NCBI RefSeq assembly: GCF_000987765.1
Contig: NZ_LAHP01000006.1
Coordinates: 1 to 64,000 of the forward strand
Length of the DNA stretch: 64,000 nucleotides
Origin: Arsukibacterium sp. MJ3
GTDB lineage: Bacteria > Pseudomonadota > Gammaproteobacteria > Enterobacterales > Alteromonadaceae
Reading direction: 5' to 3'
The notes beneath the pieces were generated by a model, which worked only from the letters and a program-made list of their open reading frames with translations, had not been told where the DNA came from and ran no database searches. The first letter of the stretch is position 1; each line of letters begins with the position of its first letter. A program made the translations under genes and the position numbers. This document shows positions 48,208-60,662 of this stretch, in pieces.

Positions 48208-49086
48208 ATGTCGGTGAAAAAACGCGGTTTAGGACGGGGCTTAGATGCTTTACTTACGTCAAATAAAACGACGGAACAACATCATGCAAACCAGCACTCT
48301 GCTGAATTGCAAAAAATACCTGTTGAATTTTTAAGGCCGGGTAAATATCAGCCACGAAAAGATATGTCGCAAGATGCCTTAGAAGATTTAGCAAGCTCTA
48401 TTCGGGCGCAAGGTGTTATTCAACCAATCGTTGTTCGCGCTATTGGCGATAACAGTTATGAAATTATTGCCGGCGAGCGACGCTGGCGAGCAGCACAACT
48501 GGCACGACTAGCCGATGTTCCTTGTTTAATTAAAAATGTACCCGATGAAGCTGCTGTAGCAATTGCCCTGATTGAAAACATTCAACGAGAAGATCTTAAT
48601 GCTATGGAAGAAGCTGTAGCGCTAGACCGTTTATTAACAGAATTTGAGTTAACTCATCAGCAGGTAGCTGACGCAGTGGGTAAATCGCGTGCCACAGTAA
48701 CAAATTTACTTCGACTTAATGGCCTGAATGAGGACGTAAAAGTTTTACTTGAACACGGCGATATAGAAATGGGGCATGCCAGAGCGTTACTGGCACTGGC
48801 AAATGAAAACCAGTCAGACACTGCTCGTTTAGTGGCGCACAAGCAATTAACTGTTCGTGAAACAGAGAAATTAGTACGGCGGATCCTTGAGCCTGCAGCT
48901 GCAATACCACCTAAAATTAAAGATGCCGATGTTGCAGCACTTGAACAACGATTAAGCGAGCGCTTTGCTACGGCGGTAGAAATTAGTTGCAATAAGGCAG
49001 GTAAAGGCCAGTTGGTTATTCGTTATAGTAGCCTGGATGAATTTGATGGAATTATTGAAAAACTACAACTGGGCGAGCAACTATAA
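48208..49086 (+). CDS. parB: Chromosome-partitioning protein ParB (Spo0J)
   Basis: A 292-residue CTP-dependent DNA clamp. The N-terminal KKRGLGRGLDALL contacts ParA. The ParB/Srx CTPase domain has PGKYQPRKD, IIAGERRWRAAQLA and ENIQREDLNAMEEA. The HTH that reads parS follows (TEFELTHQQVADAVGKSRATVTNLLRL), then a C-terminal dimerisation region. A TTG codon at 48202 has better spacing from AAAGGA and could be the true start, adding two residues. Confidence 0.96.
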   Translation: MSVKKRGLGRGLDALLTSNKTTEQHHANQHSAELQKIPVEFLRPGKYQPRKDMSQDALEDLASSIRAQGVIQPIVVRAIGDNSYEIIAGERRWRAAQLARLADVPCLIKNVPDEAAVAIALIENIQREDLNAMEEAVALDRLLTEFELTHQQVADAVGKSRATVTNLLRLNGLNEDVKVLLEHGDIEMGHARALLALANENQSDTARLVAHKQLTVRETEKLVRRILEPAAAIPPKIKDADVAALEQRLSERFATAVEISCNKAGKGQLVIRYSSLDEFDGIIEKLQLGEQL

Positions 49087-49116
49087 ATGGCATAAAGGTC
49101 AGTAAATGGCTTTTAG

Positions 49117-49144
49117 TTGCAAAATAAAGCTAAATAAGTATACT
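49117..49144 (+). promoter_or_regulatory. Candidate atp operon promoter
   Basis: TTGCAA (49117-49122), a 16-bp spacer and TATACT (49139-49144) lie about 50 bases before atpI in the parB-atpI gap. It is the best sigma-70 match in this 110-bp interval. Confidence 0.55.
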
Positions 49145-49196
49145 TGCGGCTGATTTTTACCCTGAAAGTAGCGCTGACAAAGTAGCCGGAGTAGTT

Positions 49197-49574
49197 ATGG
49201 AACTGAGCCCGCGTCAGATAAGACTTTCAGCATATAAAATGGTTGCTTGTCAGGTTATTATAGCTGCATTAGTGGCACTGATTTTTTACATAATAAACGG
49301 CGAACCGGCAGCCCGCTCGGCGTTTAAAGGGGGCCTAATAGCCGCCATACCAAATTTAGTTTTTGCACTGTTTGCGTTCTGGTATCTGGGATGGGGCACT
49401 GCAGAACAAGCGAAAACGGCCTTTATGCGTGGTCATTCGCTAAAAATTTTGCTGACCATTGGTTTTTTTGTTCTGGTAATGCAGCAAGCAGATATTGTTG
49501 CAGCAGCCGTATTAACAGGATATATCCTGACATTACTGGCGCAATGGACAGCGGCGATTTTTTTTAAACTTTGA
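49197..49574 (+). CDS. atpI: ATP synthase accessory protein AtpI
   Basis: A 125-residue membrane protein with four hydrophobic segments, placed first in the operon. AtpI helps assemble the c-ring and is often poorly conserved. The start MELSPRQIRLSAYKMVACQV and a GGLIAAIPNLVFALFAF segment fit the family. The gap to atpB is 15 bases. Confidence 0.9.
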   Translation: MELSPRQIRLSAYKMVACQVIIAALVALIFYIINGEPAARSAFKGGLIAAIPNLVFALFAFWYLGWGTAEQAKTAFMRGHSLKILLTIGFFVLVMQQADIVAAAVLTGYILTLLAQWTAAIFFKL

Positions 49575-49577
49575 TAA

Positions 49578-50456
<879 letters not shown>

Positions 50457-50460
50457 TTTT

Positions 50461-50484
50461 TTAAACTTTAACTTTAACTTTAAC
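50461..50484 (+). promoter_or_regulatory. AT-rich hexamer repeat upstream of atpE
   Basis: Three to four tandem copies of AACTTT lie directly before the atpE ribosome-binding site. In E. coli the same place carries a U-rich translational enhancer that supports the high copy number of subunit c. A similar role here is inferred. Confidence 0.4.
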
Positions 50485-50495
50485 TATCGGAGTAA

Positions 50496-50756
<261 letters not shown>

Positions 50757-50806
50757 GCAGCCGCGCACATCCTGAAATCGAACACTTTAACTGAGGAGGA
50801 GCGGAC

Positions 50807-51277
50807 GTGAATCTGACTCTGACTATAATCGGTCAAATGATTGCTTTTGCAGCCTTTGTACTGTTCTGCATGAAGTTTGTTTGGCCACCTTTGATGAATG
50901 CCATCGAAGCACGCCAGCAAAAAATTGCTGACGGTCTGGCGGCAACTGATCGCGCTGAAAAAGACCTGGAGTTAGCTCAGGACAAAGCGAAAGATCAGCT
51001 AAAAGATGCTAAAGCCCAAGCGGCTGAGATCATCGAGCAAGCGAAAAAGCGTGAAGCGAAAATGCTGGACGAAGCTATCGCCAAAGCAAATGCCGAACGG
51101 GATCATATCCTGTCGCAGGCAAAAGCTGAGCTGGAAGCTGAAGGAAATCGCTTACGTGAAGATTTACGCAAACAAGTTGCAGCATTAGCTGTTGCTGGTG
51201 CAGAAAGAATTCTGCGTCGCTCTATCGACGAAGCTGCTCACAGCGACATTTTGGAAAAACTGGTACAAGAACTGTAA
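50807..51277 (+). CDS. atpF: ATP synthase F0 subunit b
   Basis: A 156-residue peripheral stalk subunit (E. coli 156) with one N-terminal membrane helix ([24 protein letters not shown]) and a long charged coiled coil rich in Ala, Lys and Glu. It dimerises and links F0 to subunit delta. The start is GTG with a strong GAGGAGGAG ahead. Confidence 0.97.
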   Translation: MNLTLTIIGQMIAFAAFVLFCMKFVWPPLMNAIEARQQKIADGLAATDRAEKDLELAQDKAKDQLKDAKAQAAEIIEQAKKREAKMLDEAIAKANAERDHILSQAKAELEAEGNRLREDLRKQVAALAVAGAERILRRSIDEAAHSDILEKLVQEL

Positions 51278-51289
51278 TGGGGATGAGCT

Positions 51290-51823
51290 ATGTCTGATTT
51301 GACGAATATTGCTCGTCCGTACGCGAAAGCCGCTTTTGATTTTGCTTTAGAGCAGAATGATTTAGATGGTTGGTTGCAAATGCTTGTTTTTGCTTCGGAA
51401 GTTGCAAAAAACGACCAAATTGCTACCTTATTGCGTACTTCTGGCATTGCTGAAAAGCAAGCCGACCTGTTTCTTCAGGTATGTGGTGAGCAACTCAATG
51501 AGCAGGGCCGTAACTTTATTAAAGTAATGGCCGAAAATCACCGCTTGTTGGCGTTGCCTGAAGTATTAATTGGTTTTGTTAACCTCAAAGCTGAGCATGA
51601 AAAAGAACTTACTGTAGAGGTAACTTCTGCTATCACGCTTAGCAAGGTTCAACAAGACAAGTTAATAACTGCATTATCGCAACGTTTGGCTCGCAAGGTT
51701 AAATTGAACTGTAGTGTAAATCCTGAAGTGGTCGGCGGCATGCTGATCAAAGCAGGTGACATGGTAATTGATGGCTCGATCCGCGGAAAGCTGGATCGTT
51801 TAGCAACTACGCTGCGGTCGTAA
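51290..51823 (+). CDS. atpH: ATP synthase F1 subunit delta
   Basis: A 177-residue stalk subunit (E. coli 177) joining subunit b to the alpha3-beta3 head. It begins [17 protein letters not shown] and ends with [29 protein letters not shown], both diagnostic. It lies 12 bases after atpF and 13 before atpA. Confidence 0.97.
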   Translation: MSDLTNIARPYAKAAFDFALEQNDLDGWLQMLVFASEVAKNDQIATLLRTSGIAEKQADLFLQVCGEQLNEQGRNFIKVMAENHRLLALPEVLIGFVNLKAEHEKELTVEVTSAITLSKVQQDKLITALSQRLARKVKLNCSVNPEVVGGMLIKAGDMVIDGSIRGKLDRLATTLRS

Positions 51824-51836
51824 TGGGGAACAGAGA

Positions 51837-53378
51837 ATGCAACTGAATTCCACTGAAATATCAGAACTGATCAAGAGTCGTATTGCTCAGTTCGACGTGG
51901 TCAGTGAAGCTCGTAATGAAGGTACTATCGTGCAGGTTACTGACGGTATTATCAAAATCAATGGCCTGGCAGACTGTATGCAAGGCGAAATGATTGAGCT
52001 TCCTGGCAACCGTTATGCAATAGCACTGAACTTAGAACGTAATTCAGTGGGTGCGGTAGTGATGGGTCCGTATGCGGACTTAACCGAAGGCACTAAAGTA
52101 AAAAGCACAGGTCGTATTTTAGAAGTGCCGGTAGGCCCAAAACTATTAGGCCGTGTGGTCAATACGTTGGGCGCGCCTATTGATGGTAAAGGTCCAATTG
52201 AAGCTGCGGGCTATGCACCAGTTGAGAAAATAGCTCCTGGCGTAATCGATCGTCAATCGGTCGACCAACCAATGCAAACCGGCTATAAGTCGGTTGATGC
52301 GATGATTCCAATTGGGCGTGGTCAGCGCGAACTATTAATCGGTGACCGTCAGACGGGTAAAACTGCTTTAGCAATTGATGCCATCATTAACCAGAAAAAT
52401 ACTGGTGTTAAATGTATCTATGTTGCTATCGGTCAGAAAGCCTCTACTATTTCAAACGTAGTACGTAAGCTGGAAGAGCACGGCGCGCTGGCTAACACCA
52501 TTGTGGTAGTAGCATCAGCTTCAGAAGCTGCAGCATTACAGTTTCTGGCACCTTACGCTGGTTGCACCATGGGTGAATACTTCCGTGACCGTGGTGAAGA
52601 CGCACTGATAGTTTATGATGATTTGTCGAAGCAAGCTGTTGCTTATCGTCAAATTTCATTACTGTTACGCCGTCCACCAGGTCGTGAGGCTTACCCTGGC
52701 GACGTATTTTATCTTCACTCTCGTTTGCTGGAGCGCGCATCACGAGTTAATGCTGCCTACGTAGAGCGTTTAACCAATGGTGAAGTGAAAGGTAAAACTG
52801 GTTCATTAACGGCATTGCCCATCATTGAAACTCAGGCGGGTGATGTATCGGCGTTCGTACCTACTAACGTAATCTCAATTACTGATGGTCAGATTTTCTT
52901 AGAGTCAGACTTGTTTAACGCCGGTATTCGTCCTGCGGTAAACGCCGGTATTTCAGTATCGCGGGTAGGTGGTGCAGCGCAAACCAAAATCATCAAGAAA
53001 TTGGGTGGTGGTATTCGTCTGGCTTTAGCACAGTACTCTGAACTGGCAGCGTTTGCCCAGTTTGCGTCTGACCTTGACGAAGCTACCCGCTCTCAGTTAG
53101 AGCATGGTCAAAAGGTTACTGAGCTAATGAAACAGCTGCAGTACAGCCCAATGACGGTTGGCGAAATGGGTTTATCTATTTTTGCTATCGAAAAAGGTTT
53201 TATGAAAGACGTTGAAGTGGCCAAAGTCCTCGATTTTGAAAACGCTTTACTGTCCTATATGAAAGCTGAACACGCCGAGCTGATGGCTGATATCGCGAAA
53301 ACCGGTAACTACAACGATCAGATCGAGTCTACGCTCAAAGCAGCGATTGAGAAGTTTAAAGCAACTCAGACTTGGTAA
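51837..53378 (+). CDS. atpA: ATP synthase F1 subunit alpha
   Basis: A 513-residue head subunit (E. coli 513) with a non-catalytic nucleotide site. The P-loop is GDRQTGKTA, followed by [11 protein letters not shown], and the family signature [17 protein letters not shown] contains the arginine that reaches the catalytic site of beta. It starts [15 protein letters not shown], as usual. A 54-base gap precedes atpG. Confidence 0.98.
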   Translation: MQLNSTEISELIKSRIAQFDVVSEARNEGTIVQVTDGIIKINGLADCMQGEMIELPGNRYAIALNLERNSVGAVVMGPYADLTEGTKVKSTGRILEVPVGPKLLGRVVNTLGAPIDGKGPIEAAGYAPVEKIAPGVIDRQSVDQPMQTGYKSVDAMIPIGRGQRELLIGDRQTGKTALAIDAIINQKNTGVKCIYVAIGQKASTISNVVRKLEEHGALANTIVVVASASEAAALQFLAPYAGCTMGEYFRDRGEDALIVYDDLSKQAVAYRQISLLLRRPPGREAYPGDVFYLHSRLLERASRVNAAYVERLTNGEVKGKTGSLTALPIIETQAGDVSAFVPTNVISITDGQIFLESDLFNAGIRPAVNAGISVSRVGGAAQTKIIKKLGGGIRLALAQYSELAAFAQFASDLDEATRSQLEHGQKVTELMKQLQYSPMTVGEMGLSIFAIEKGFMKDVEVAKVLDFENALLSYMKAEHAELMADIAKTGNYNDQIESTLKAAIEKFKATQTW

Positions 53379-53432
53379 GTTACGTGGGTGGTTTCGGCCA
53401 CCCCGTTCGTTGAATGAAACGGAGATACAGTC

Positions 53433-54296
53433 ATGGCCGGTGGTAAAGAGATTAAAAGTAAGATTGGGAGTATTAATAATACTCGCAAGATCACCAGTGC
53501 TATGGAAAAAGTTGCGGTCAGTAAAATGCGTAGAGCGCAAGAGCGCGTAGCTGCAACCCGCCCATACGCTGAAGGTATGCGCAAAGTAATCGGTAATATT
53601 GCTAAGGGTAACATCGAATATCGTCATCCGTATTTATCGGAACGTGATATTAAACGTGTTGGCTACATTATTATTTCAACCGATCGCGGTCTTTGCGGTG
53701 GCCTGAATACCAACGAGTTTAAGAAAGTTGTGCTGGAAATGAAAAGCTGGAAAAACCAAAATGTAGAAGCTGAATTTGCCGTTATTGGTAACAAAGCTAC
53801 TACTTTTTTTAAACGGTTTGGCGGTAAAGTTGTAGCACAACAATCGGGTTCAGGTGACGTACCACGTTTGGCTGATGTAATTGGTTCGGTCAAGGTAATG
53901 CTGCAGGCTTACCTTGATGGCCGAATTGACCGTTTGTTTTTGGTATATAACACCTTTGTTAATACCATGAAGCAAGAGCCAGTGATCGATCAACTCTTAC
54001 CTTTGCCCCAAGCAGATATCGCTCAACAAGGGCATAACTGGGATTATCTGTACGAGCCGGATCCGCAACCTATTTTAGATATGTTGCTGGACCGTTATAT
54101 TGAATCACAGGTTTATCAGGGTGTAGTCGAAAACGCTGCCAGTGAACATGCAGCGCGAATGGTGGCAATGAAAGCCGCTACCGACAACGCCGGTGATTTA
54201 ATGGACGACCTGAAGTTGGTTTATAACAAAGCTCGTCAGGCCGCTATTACCCAGGAGCTCAGCGAAATTGTCGCAGGTGCGGCAGCTGTAGGCTAA
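53433..54296 (+). CDS. atpG: ATP synthase F1 subunit gamma
   Basis: A 287-residue rotor shaft (E. coli 287). The N-terminal helix [30 protein letters not shown] and the C-terminal helix ending with [14 protein letters not shown] form the coiled coil inside the head. The central part contains [11 protein letters not shown]. It lies between atpA and atpD in the standard order. Confidence 0.98.
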   Translation: MAGGKEIKSKIGSINNTRKITSAMEKVAVSKMRRAQERVAATRPYAEGMRKVIGNIAKGNIEYRHPYLSERDIKRVGYIIISTDRGLCGGLNTNEFKKVVLEMKSWKNQNVEAEFAVIGNKATTFFKRFGGKVVAQQSGSGDVPRLADVIGSVKVMLQAYLDGRIDRLFLVYNTFVNTMKQEPVIDQLLPLPQADIAQQGHNWDYLYEPDPQPILDMLLDRYIESQVYQGVVENAASEHAARMVAMKAATDNAGDLMDDLKLVYNKARQAAITQELSEIVAGAAAVG

Positions 54297-54320
54297 GGTG
54301 AACAGTTTTGAGAAATTTGA

Positions 54321-55715
<1,395 letters not shown>

Positions 55716-55739
55716 GCAAACTGGCTTTAGGAGAGCGAA

Positions 55740-56156
55740 ATGGCGATGACAGTGCAACTGGATGTAGTAAGTGCTGAAGAGAAAATTTTCTCTGGCCTTG
55801 TCGAGTCCGTGCAGGTCACAGGCAGTGAGGGCGAGTTAGGTGTATTACCTTTCCACGCCCCGTTACTGACTCCTCTGAAACCTGGCATGGTCCGTATCGT
55901 GAAACAGTTTGGTGAAGAGCACGTAATTTATGTCGCCGGTGGTGTACTAGAAGTACAACCCGACGGCATCATCGTGCTAGCAGACGTAGCGGTACGTGGC
56001 GAAGACTTAGATGAACAGGCCGCGTTAGATGCCCAGAAGCGGGCAACTGAGCAAATGAAAAATGCTGGTGCAGATTTTAATTACGCCGAAGCCGCTGCGC
56101 AATTGGCTGAAGCCATCGCTCAGTTGCGAGTAATTCAAAAACTGCGTAAAAAGTAA
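55740..56156 (+). CDS. atpC: ATP synthase F1 subunit epsilon
   Basis: A 138-residue rotor subunit (E. coli 139) with an N-terminal beta-sandwich ([39 protein letters not shown]) and a C-terminal helical pair that can inhibit ATP hydrolysis. AGGAGAGCG precedes the ATG. It is the last gene of the operon, followed by a strong terminator. Confidence 0.97.
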   Translation: MAMTVQLDVVSAEEKIFSGLVESVQVTGSEGELGVLPFHAPLLTPLKPGMVRIVKQFGEEHVIYVAGGVLEVQPDGIIVLADVAVRGEDLDEQAALDAQKRATEQMKNAGADFNYAEAAAQLAEAIAQLRVIQKLRKK

Positions 56157-56170
56157 GTCTACGCTTGTCA

Positions 56171-56196
56171 AAAAGCCACCTGCGGGTGGCTTTTTT
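56171..56196 (+). terminator. Rho-independent terminator of the atp operon
   Basis: AAAAGCCACC (56171-56180) pairs with GGTGGCTTTT around a TGCG loop and runs into six T residues. It begins 14 bases after the atpC stop and separates the operon from glmU. Confidence 0.9.
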
Positions 56197-56324
56197 ATTG
56201 CAAGACTACTTAAACAAATAGTTTTTATCATTCAGTAAAATCTTAGTGCTAACCTGTAATCTTGGCCAAGATCTATTAGAATATCCACACTAGTGTAAAG
56301 ACGCATGATTACAGAGATTTATTT

Positions 56325-57689
56325 ATGGCATTAAATGTAGTGATTCTGGCGGCCGGAAAAGGCACACGGATGAAATCAGATTTACCCAAGGTATTACACA
56401 AAGTGGCCGAGCGGCCGATGGTGCAACATGTTATTGATACGGCACGGGCACTGGGTGCAGATAAACCGCAGCTGGTTTACGGTTATGGTGCGGGAGCGTT
56501 ACAAACCGCTATGGGTGAACAACCATTGCATTGGGTATTACAAGCTGAACAGTTAGGCACTGGCCATGCAGTAGCCCAAGCCGTTCCCAATATTACTGAT
56601 GATGATACTGTACTGGTTTTATACGGTGATGTGCCATTAACCCGGCTGGAAACATTGCAACAGCTATTAGTCGCTAAACCCGCTAATGGCTTGGCTGTAT
56701 TAACGGTTAATTTAGCCAACCCAACCGGTTATGGTCGTATTATGCGTGAAAACGGACATGTTGTCGGCATTGTCGAGCAAAAAGACGCCACCCCAGAACA
56801 GCTGAAAATTAATGAAGTAAACAGCGGTATTATGGCGCTGCCGGGTAAACAATTAAAAAGCTGGCTAGCGAAGCTTTCTAATAGTAACGCCCAGGGTGAA
56901 TACTACTTAACCGACATTATTGCCATGGCACATAGTGAAGGGATAGACATTGCAACCGCACAGCCACAAGATCCCATGGAAGTTGAAGGCGCAAATAACC
57001 GGTTGCAGCTAGCTGCACTCGAGCGAGCGTATCAGCTACGTCAGGCTGAAAAGTTAATGCTGGCCGGCGCAAACCTGCGCGACCCGGCCCGGCTGGACAT
57101 TCGTGGCACAGTAGAAGTTGGCAATGATGTGATGATTGATATCAACGTTATTTTTGAAGGTAAAGTAGTGCTGGGTAAGGGTGTTACTGTCGGCGCTAAC
57201 TGCATTTTAAAAGATTGTACTATTGGTGCTAACACCGACATTAAACCGAATTCGATGATAGATAATGCAACCGTTGGCAGCGACTGCTCAGTCGGTCCTT
57301 ATGCGCGTTTACGTCCTGAATCAGTAATGTTGGACGACAGCCATGTTGGCAACTTTGTTGAGATGAAAAAAACCACCCTGGGTAAAGGCTCAAAGGCGAA
57401 CCACCTAACTTATTTAGGCGATGCGGTAATTGGTGATAAGGTTAATGTTGGTGCGGGTACCATTACCTGTAATTACGATGGTGCCAACAAGTTTGTTACT
57501 ACCATTAAAAATGGTGCTTTTATTGGCTCTAACAGTTCGCTGGTAGCACCGGTAACAGTTGGCGTAAATGCTACCGTTGGTGCAGGCTCGGTACTTACGC
57601 GAGACGCAGCAGATGGCGAACTGGTCGTCGCGCGTGCTAAGCAGCGGCACATTGAAGGCTGGCAACGACCGCTAAAAATCAAAAAGTAG
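56325..57689 (+). CDS. glmU: Bifunctional GlmU: glucosamine-1-phosphate acetyltransferase / UDP-GlcNAc pyrophosphorylase
   Basis: A 454-residue enzyme (E. coli 456) making UDP-GlcNAc for peptidoglycan and LPS. The N-terminal uridylyltransferase has [18 protein letters not shown] and the metal-binding VLYGDVPL. The C-terminal left-handed beta-helix acetyltransferase begins near residue 250 and includes [24 protein letters not shown] and [12 protein letters not shown]. It follows the atp operon, as is usual in gammaproteobacteria. Confidence 0.97.
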   Translation: MALNVVILAAGKGTRMKSDLPKVLHKVAERPMVQHVIDTARALGADKPQLVYGYGAGALQTAMGEQPLHWVLQAEQLGTGHAVAQAVPNITDDDTVLVLYGDVPLTRLETLQQLLVAKPANGLAVLTVNLANPTGYGRIMRENGHVVGIVEQKDATPEQLKINEVNSGIMALPGKQLKSWLAKLSNSNAQGEYYLTDIIAMAHSEGIDIATAQPQDPMEVEGANNRLQLAALERAYQLRQAEKLMLAGANLRDPARLDIRGTVEVGNDVMIDINVIFEGKVVLGKGVTVGANCILKDCTIGANTDIKPNSMIDNATVGSDCSVGPYARLRPESVMLDDSHVGNFVEMKKTTLGKGSKANHLTYLGDAVIGDKVNVGAGTITCNYDGANKFVTTIKNGAFIGSNSSLVAPVTVGVNATVGAGSVLTRDAADGELVVARAKQRHIEGWQRPLKIKK

Positions 57690-57717
57690 CGGTTTAAAAG
57701 TTAGAAAAGTACTAGTA

Positions 57718-57743
57718 AACAGCCCGCAATTGCGGGCTGTTTT
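57718..57743. terminator. Bidirectional terminator after glmU
   Basis: AACAGCCCGCAATTGCGGGCTGTT is a perfect 24-bp palindrome with T residues on the right side and A-rich sequence on the left. It lies between the convergent glmU and symporter genes. Confidence 0.85.
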
Positions 57744-57796
57744 GATTTCATGACCAGTTAGGCTGCGGGATTGCAACCTGTTAGCCTTTCTCGTAA

Positions 57797-58936
57797 CTAT
57801 TCGGCATTATCTACCAGCACGGCAATAGCACCATCGCCGGTAACATTACAGGCGGTTCCAAAACTATCTTGTGCCATATACAAGGCTATCATCATCGCTA
57901 TTGCTGCGTCGTTAAAACCGAGCATGGTCCCCAGCAGACCAACGGCTGACATTACTGCACCACCCGGCACGCCTGGGGCTGCCAGCATTATCACGCCTAA
58001 CGTCAGAATAAACGGCAGCATGGTGAGTAATGACGGAATTTCCAGTCCATTTTGCATTACCATCACTGCTACGGCGCAGCTAACGATAGTAATAGTAGAG
58101 CCCGATAAATGGGTAGTGGCACACAGCGGCACGGTAAAGTCGGCAATACTTGGCTTTACACCGTTGGCCTTGGTAGCTTGCAGTGACACCGGAATAGTAG
58201 CGGCACTAGACATCGTACCCAGTGCAGTAAAATACGCCGGTAGCATATTTTTAATTAACAGAAAGGGAGACTTACCCGCTTTCACGCCAGCAAGACTGTA
58301 CAGCACAATAATCCAAACCCAGTGTAACAACAGCGCCAGAATTAACACCACACCAAAGGTTTGCAGCGTATCAAACACCGTACCGGCAGCCGCTAACTGC
58401 GCAAATACACCGGCAATGTAAAACGGTAATAGTGGAATGATCACTTTTAACAGCAGTAGCTGAATAATATCGCGGCCCTGATCAGATAATTGCTTTAACT
58501 GCTGCGCCTGAGTCGCCGCAATGCCTAAACCAAAAATAAAGGCCAGTGCCAGTGCGGTCATAATGCCAAATACCGGTGGTATATTCATTTCAATATACGG
58601 CGTTAAATCGGCTACTACATTGGTACCTGTTGCGGTGCCAGCAGGTGCCAGCATAGGCACCACAATGGCGGCGACTAAAAACGCCAGAGTACCGGCTAAA
58701 ATAGTCGATAAATAAGCAATACCCAAGGTACGGCCAAGCAGCCTGCCAGATTTTTGCGGCAGGGCGGCAATACCGCTGGTAATAAAAAATAAAATTAGTA
58801 AGGGGATAGTAAAAAATAGCAGTTGGCCAAACAAGGCTTTAAAGGTTACCAGAACTTGGGTGAGCCAATGCGGAGCATACAGGCCAAGTAGCATGCCCAG
58901 CACGATACCGGCAATAAGTTTAAGGATTAAAGACAT
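57797..58936 (-). CDS. Dicarboxylate/amino acid:cation symporter (DAACS family)
   Basis: A 379-residue inner-membrane transporter with about eight helices and two re-entrant hairpins. HP1 and TM7 carry TMSSAATIPVSLQA, the counterpart of the serine-rich SSSAATLP motif. HP2 and TM8 carry TTHLSGSTI and QDSFGTACNVTGDGAIA, which bind cation and substrate. It is shorter than GltP (about 430). The substrate (glutamate, aspartate, succinate or similar) cannot be fixed from sequence. It is monocistronic and converges on glmU. Confidence 0.88.
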   Translation of the reverse strand: MSLILKLIAGIVLGMLLGLYAPHWLTQVLVTFKALFGQLLFFTIPLLILFFITSGIAALPQKSGRLLGRTLGIAYLSTILAGTLAFLVAAIVVPMLAPAGTATGTNVVADLTPYIEMNIPPVFGIMTALALAFIFGLGIAATQAQQLKQLSDQGRDIIQLLLLKVIIPLLPFYIAGVFAQLAAAGTVFDTLQTFGVVLILALLLHWVWIIVLYSLAGVKAGKSPFLLIKNMLPAYFTALGTMSSAATIPVSLQATKANGVKPSIADFTVPLCATTHLSGSTITIVSCAVAVMVMQNGLEIPSLLTMLPFILTLGVIMLAAPGVPGGAVMSAVGLLGTMLGFNDAAIAMMIALYMAQDSFGTACNVTGDGAIAVLVDNAE

Positions 58937-59173
58937 GGTTATTTCTCGTTATATTATATTTTTTATTAGTTCCCGTGAACCCGACTGAGCATAACATAAG
59001 TTTTGGCCGTTGGTCTGCGCCTGCTTATTAAACAGGCAACCACCCGGTGGTGTAATTAGCGCAAACAATATAGTTTAGCCATGCAATGGCATCTGGTTGT
59101 TCAGTAGTAAGTCAGCTAAGCTGGTTAAGCTAGGATGTAAGTGACTGTACATAATAAAATTAAAGGAAAGCTC

Positions 59174-59734
59174 ATGCGAAATGTTTGGTTAGCGGCGTTT
59201 GTGGTGCTGGTATCGGCCAGCTGTGCCCAGCTTGGCTCGTTATCGACTTATAATGTCAATGAAGCAGATTTAGAAAAAATGCTTAGCGCACAGCTGCCAA
59301 AGTTGACCCGCCAGGCTAATGTTGCCGGTATACCGTTAAAAATGGCAGTAAAAAAAATGCAGGTAGAGATTGGCCCAGATAATAGTGATCTGGTGCGCAT
59401 AAATACTGATGCCACTGCGGTATTATCCTTGTTTGGCTTAAGTTATCCGGCAAATTTGCAGTTACAAATTGAAGGTGCGCCCTATTATGACGCTACCGAA
59501 AAAGCCATTTTTATTCGTTCGGTTAAATTACTCGATAGCAGCATTGAAGCGGCCGGTTATCGCGGAAATCTCTCGCCGGTAAGCAATGAACTATTGCAAC
59601 TGGTTAATAGCTATCTGGCGTCAAACCCGGTGTACCGGCTAGATCAAACTAATCCCACCATTAAATTACTAACAGCGGTGCCATTAAATATGGCGGTACA
59701 AAATGGCAAGTTGGCATTCAGCCCCAGCCGTTGA
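59174..59734 (+). CDS. DUF1439 family lipoprotein (YceB-like)
   Basis: A 186-residue exported protein. The signal sequence ends LVSASC, giving a plausible but imperfect lipobox with Cys17 as the lipidated residue. The mature part (YNVNEADLEKMLSAQLPK..., a repeated beta-strand pattern, ending AVPLNMAVQNGKLAFSP) matches the DUF1439/YceB fold, which is a lipid-binding-like tubular domain of unknown role. The ATG at 59174 has AAAGGAAAG ahead; the in-frame 59141 start would disrupt the signal peptide. Confidence 0.78.
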   Translation: MRNVWLAAFVVLVSASCAQLGSLSTYNVNEADLEKMLSAQLPKLTRQANVAGIPLKMAVKKMQVEIGPDNSDLVRINTDATAVLSLFGLSYPANLQLQIEGAPYYDATEKAIFIRSVKLLDSSIEAAGYRGNLSPVSNELLQLVNSYLASNPVYRLDQTNPTIKLLTAVPLNMAVQNGKLAFSPSR

Positions 59735-59812
59735 CGTTAGTTAGTGTTACGCTGTTATAGTGATTAAATCTGCAGCTGCTGCTTGCAATCTGCAATAAGA
59801 TCACTAAAATAC

Positions 59813-59838
59813 CTTTCGTTTTGAAAGATAACCGAAAG
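59813..59838. promoter_or_regulatory. Candidate DeoR-family operator before the regulator gene
   Basis: CTTTCG (59813-59818) and CGAAAG (59833-59838) form an inverted repeat around a 14-base centre that holds GTTTTGAAAG. The TTTCGTTTT core resembles GlpR- and AgaR-type operators. Its place 19 bases before the regulator start suggests autoregulation. Confidence 0.4.
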
Positions 59839-59856
59839 AAGTTCGTAAACTAAAAG

Positions 59857-60639
59857 ATGAATAAGCGGAATACTCAACAACGCCGACATTTAATTGTTGG
59901 CCAACTGCAACAACAGGGCGAGTTGTCTGTTGATCAATTGGCTGAGCGCTTTCAAACATCAGAAGTGACCATTCGAAAAGACTTGACGGTGCTGGAGCAG
60001 GCTGGATTATTGCTGCGCCGCTATGGCGGTGCAGTGCCGGTACCGCAAGACTTTGTGTCAGATTCCAGCTTTGAGAAGGTTTCAAAACGAAAGTTAGCGA
60101 TAGCAAAAGCTGCTGCCAGCCTGATTAAAGATCATTACCGGATTATTATCGACAGTGGCCGCACTACGGCTGCCTTGTTACCGGAGCTAGCCAGCAAGCA
60201 AGGCCTGGTAGTGATGACCAACTCACTGGCCATTGCCAATGCACTGCGCGAATTAGAGAACGAGCCTACGCTACTGATGACCGGTGGTACCTGGGACCCG
60301 CAATCTGAGGCTTTTCAGGGCCAGCTGGCAGAGCAAGTATTACGTGCCTATGATTTTGATCAGCTGTTTATTGGTGCTGATGGCATTGACCTGGCGCGCG
60401 GCACGACTACCTACAACGAGTTATATAGTTTAAGCCGGGTAATGGCAGAAAGTGCCCGGGAAGTTATTGTAATGCTGGAATCTGACAAGCTGGGGCGGAA
60501 AATCCATAATCTGGAACTGCCTTGGGCCATGATTAAAGTACTGGTAAGCGACGATGGGCTATCTGATGCCGCCGCCGCGCAAATTAGCGAACAAGGGGTG
60601 AAGGTAATACGGGTTTCTTGTCGAGACAACGCGCCTTAA
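59857..60639 (+). CDS. DeoR/GlpR-family transcriptional regulator
   Basis: A 260-residue regulator with an N-terminal winged helix ([38 protein letters not shown] is the DeoR signature region, residues 10-48) and a C-terminal sugar-phosphate-sensing domain ([43 protein letters not shown]). It ends 23 bases before glmS, so control of glmS by an amino-sugar phosphate is likely but inferred. The ribosome-binding site is weak. Confidence 0.9.
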   Translation: MNKRNTQQRRHLIVGQLQQQGELSVDQLAERFQTSEVTIRKDLTVLEQAGLLLRRYGGAVPVPQDFVSDSSFEKVSKRKLAIAKAAASLIKDHYRIIIDSGRTTAALLPELASKQGLVVMTNSLAIANALRELENEPTLLMTGGTWDPQSEAFQGQLAEQVLRAYDFDQLFIGADGIDLARGTTTYNELYSLSRVMAESAREVIVMLESDKLGRKIHNLELPWAMIKVLVSDDGLSDAAAAQISEQGVKVIRVSCRDNAP

Positions 60640-60662
60640 CTACTTATTTTTGGAGAGACATT

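Noticed and set aside
57771-58421. 216-codon plus-strand open frame antisense to the symporter gene
   Set aside because: It mirrors the DAACS transporter, whose conserved motifs are on the minus strand. The antisense peptide has no recognisable features.
58937-59173. Non-coding RNA gene suggested by two small hairpins (59019-59037 and 59039-59051)
   Set aside because: The stems are only 5 bp and there is no clear promoter or terminator around them; nothing else is seen in this gap.
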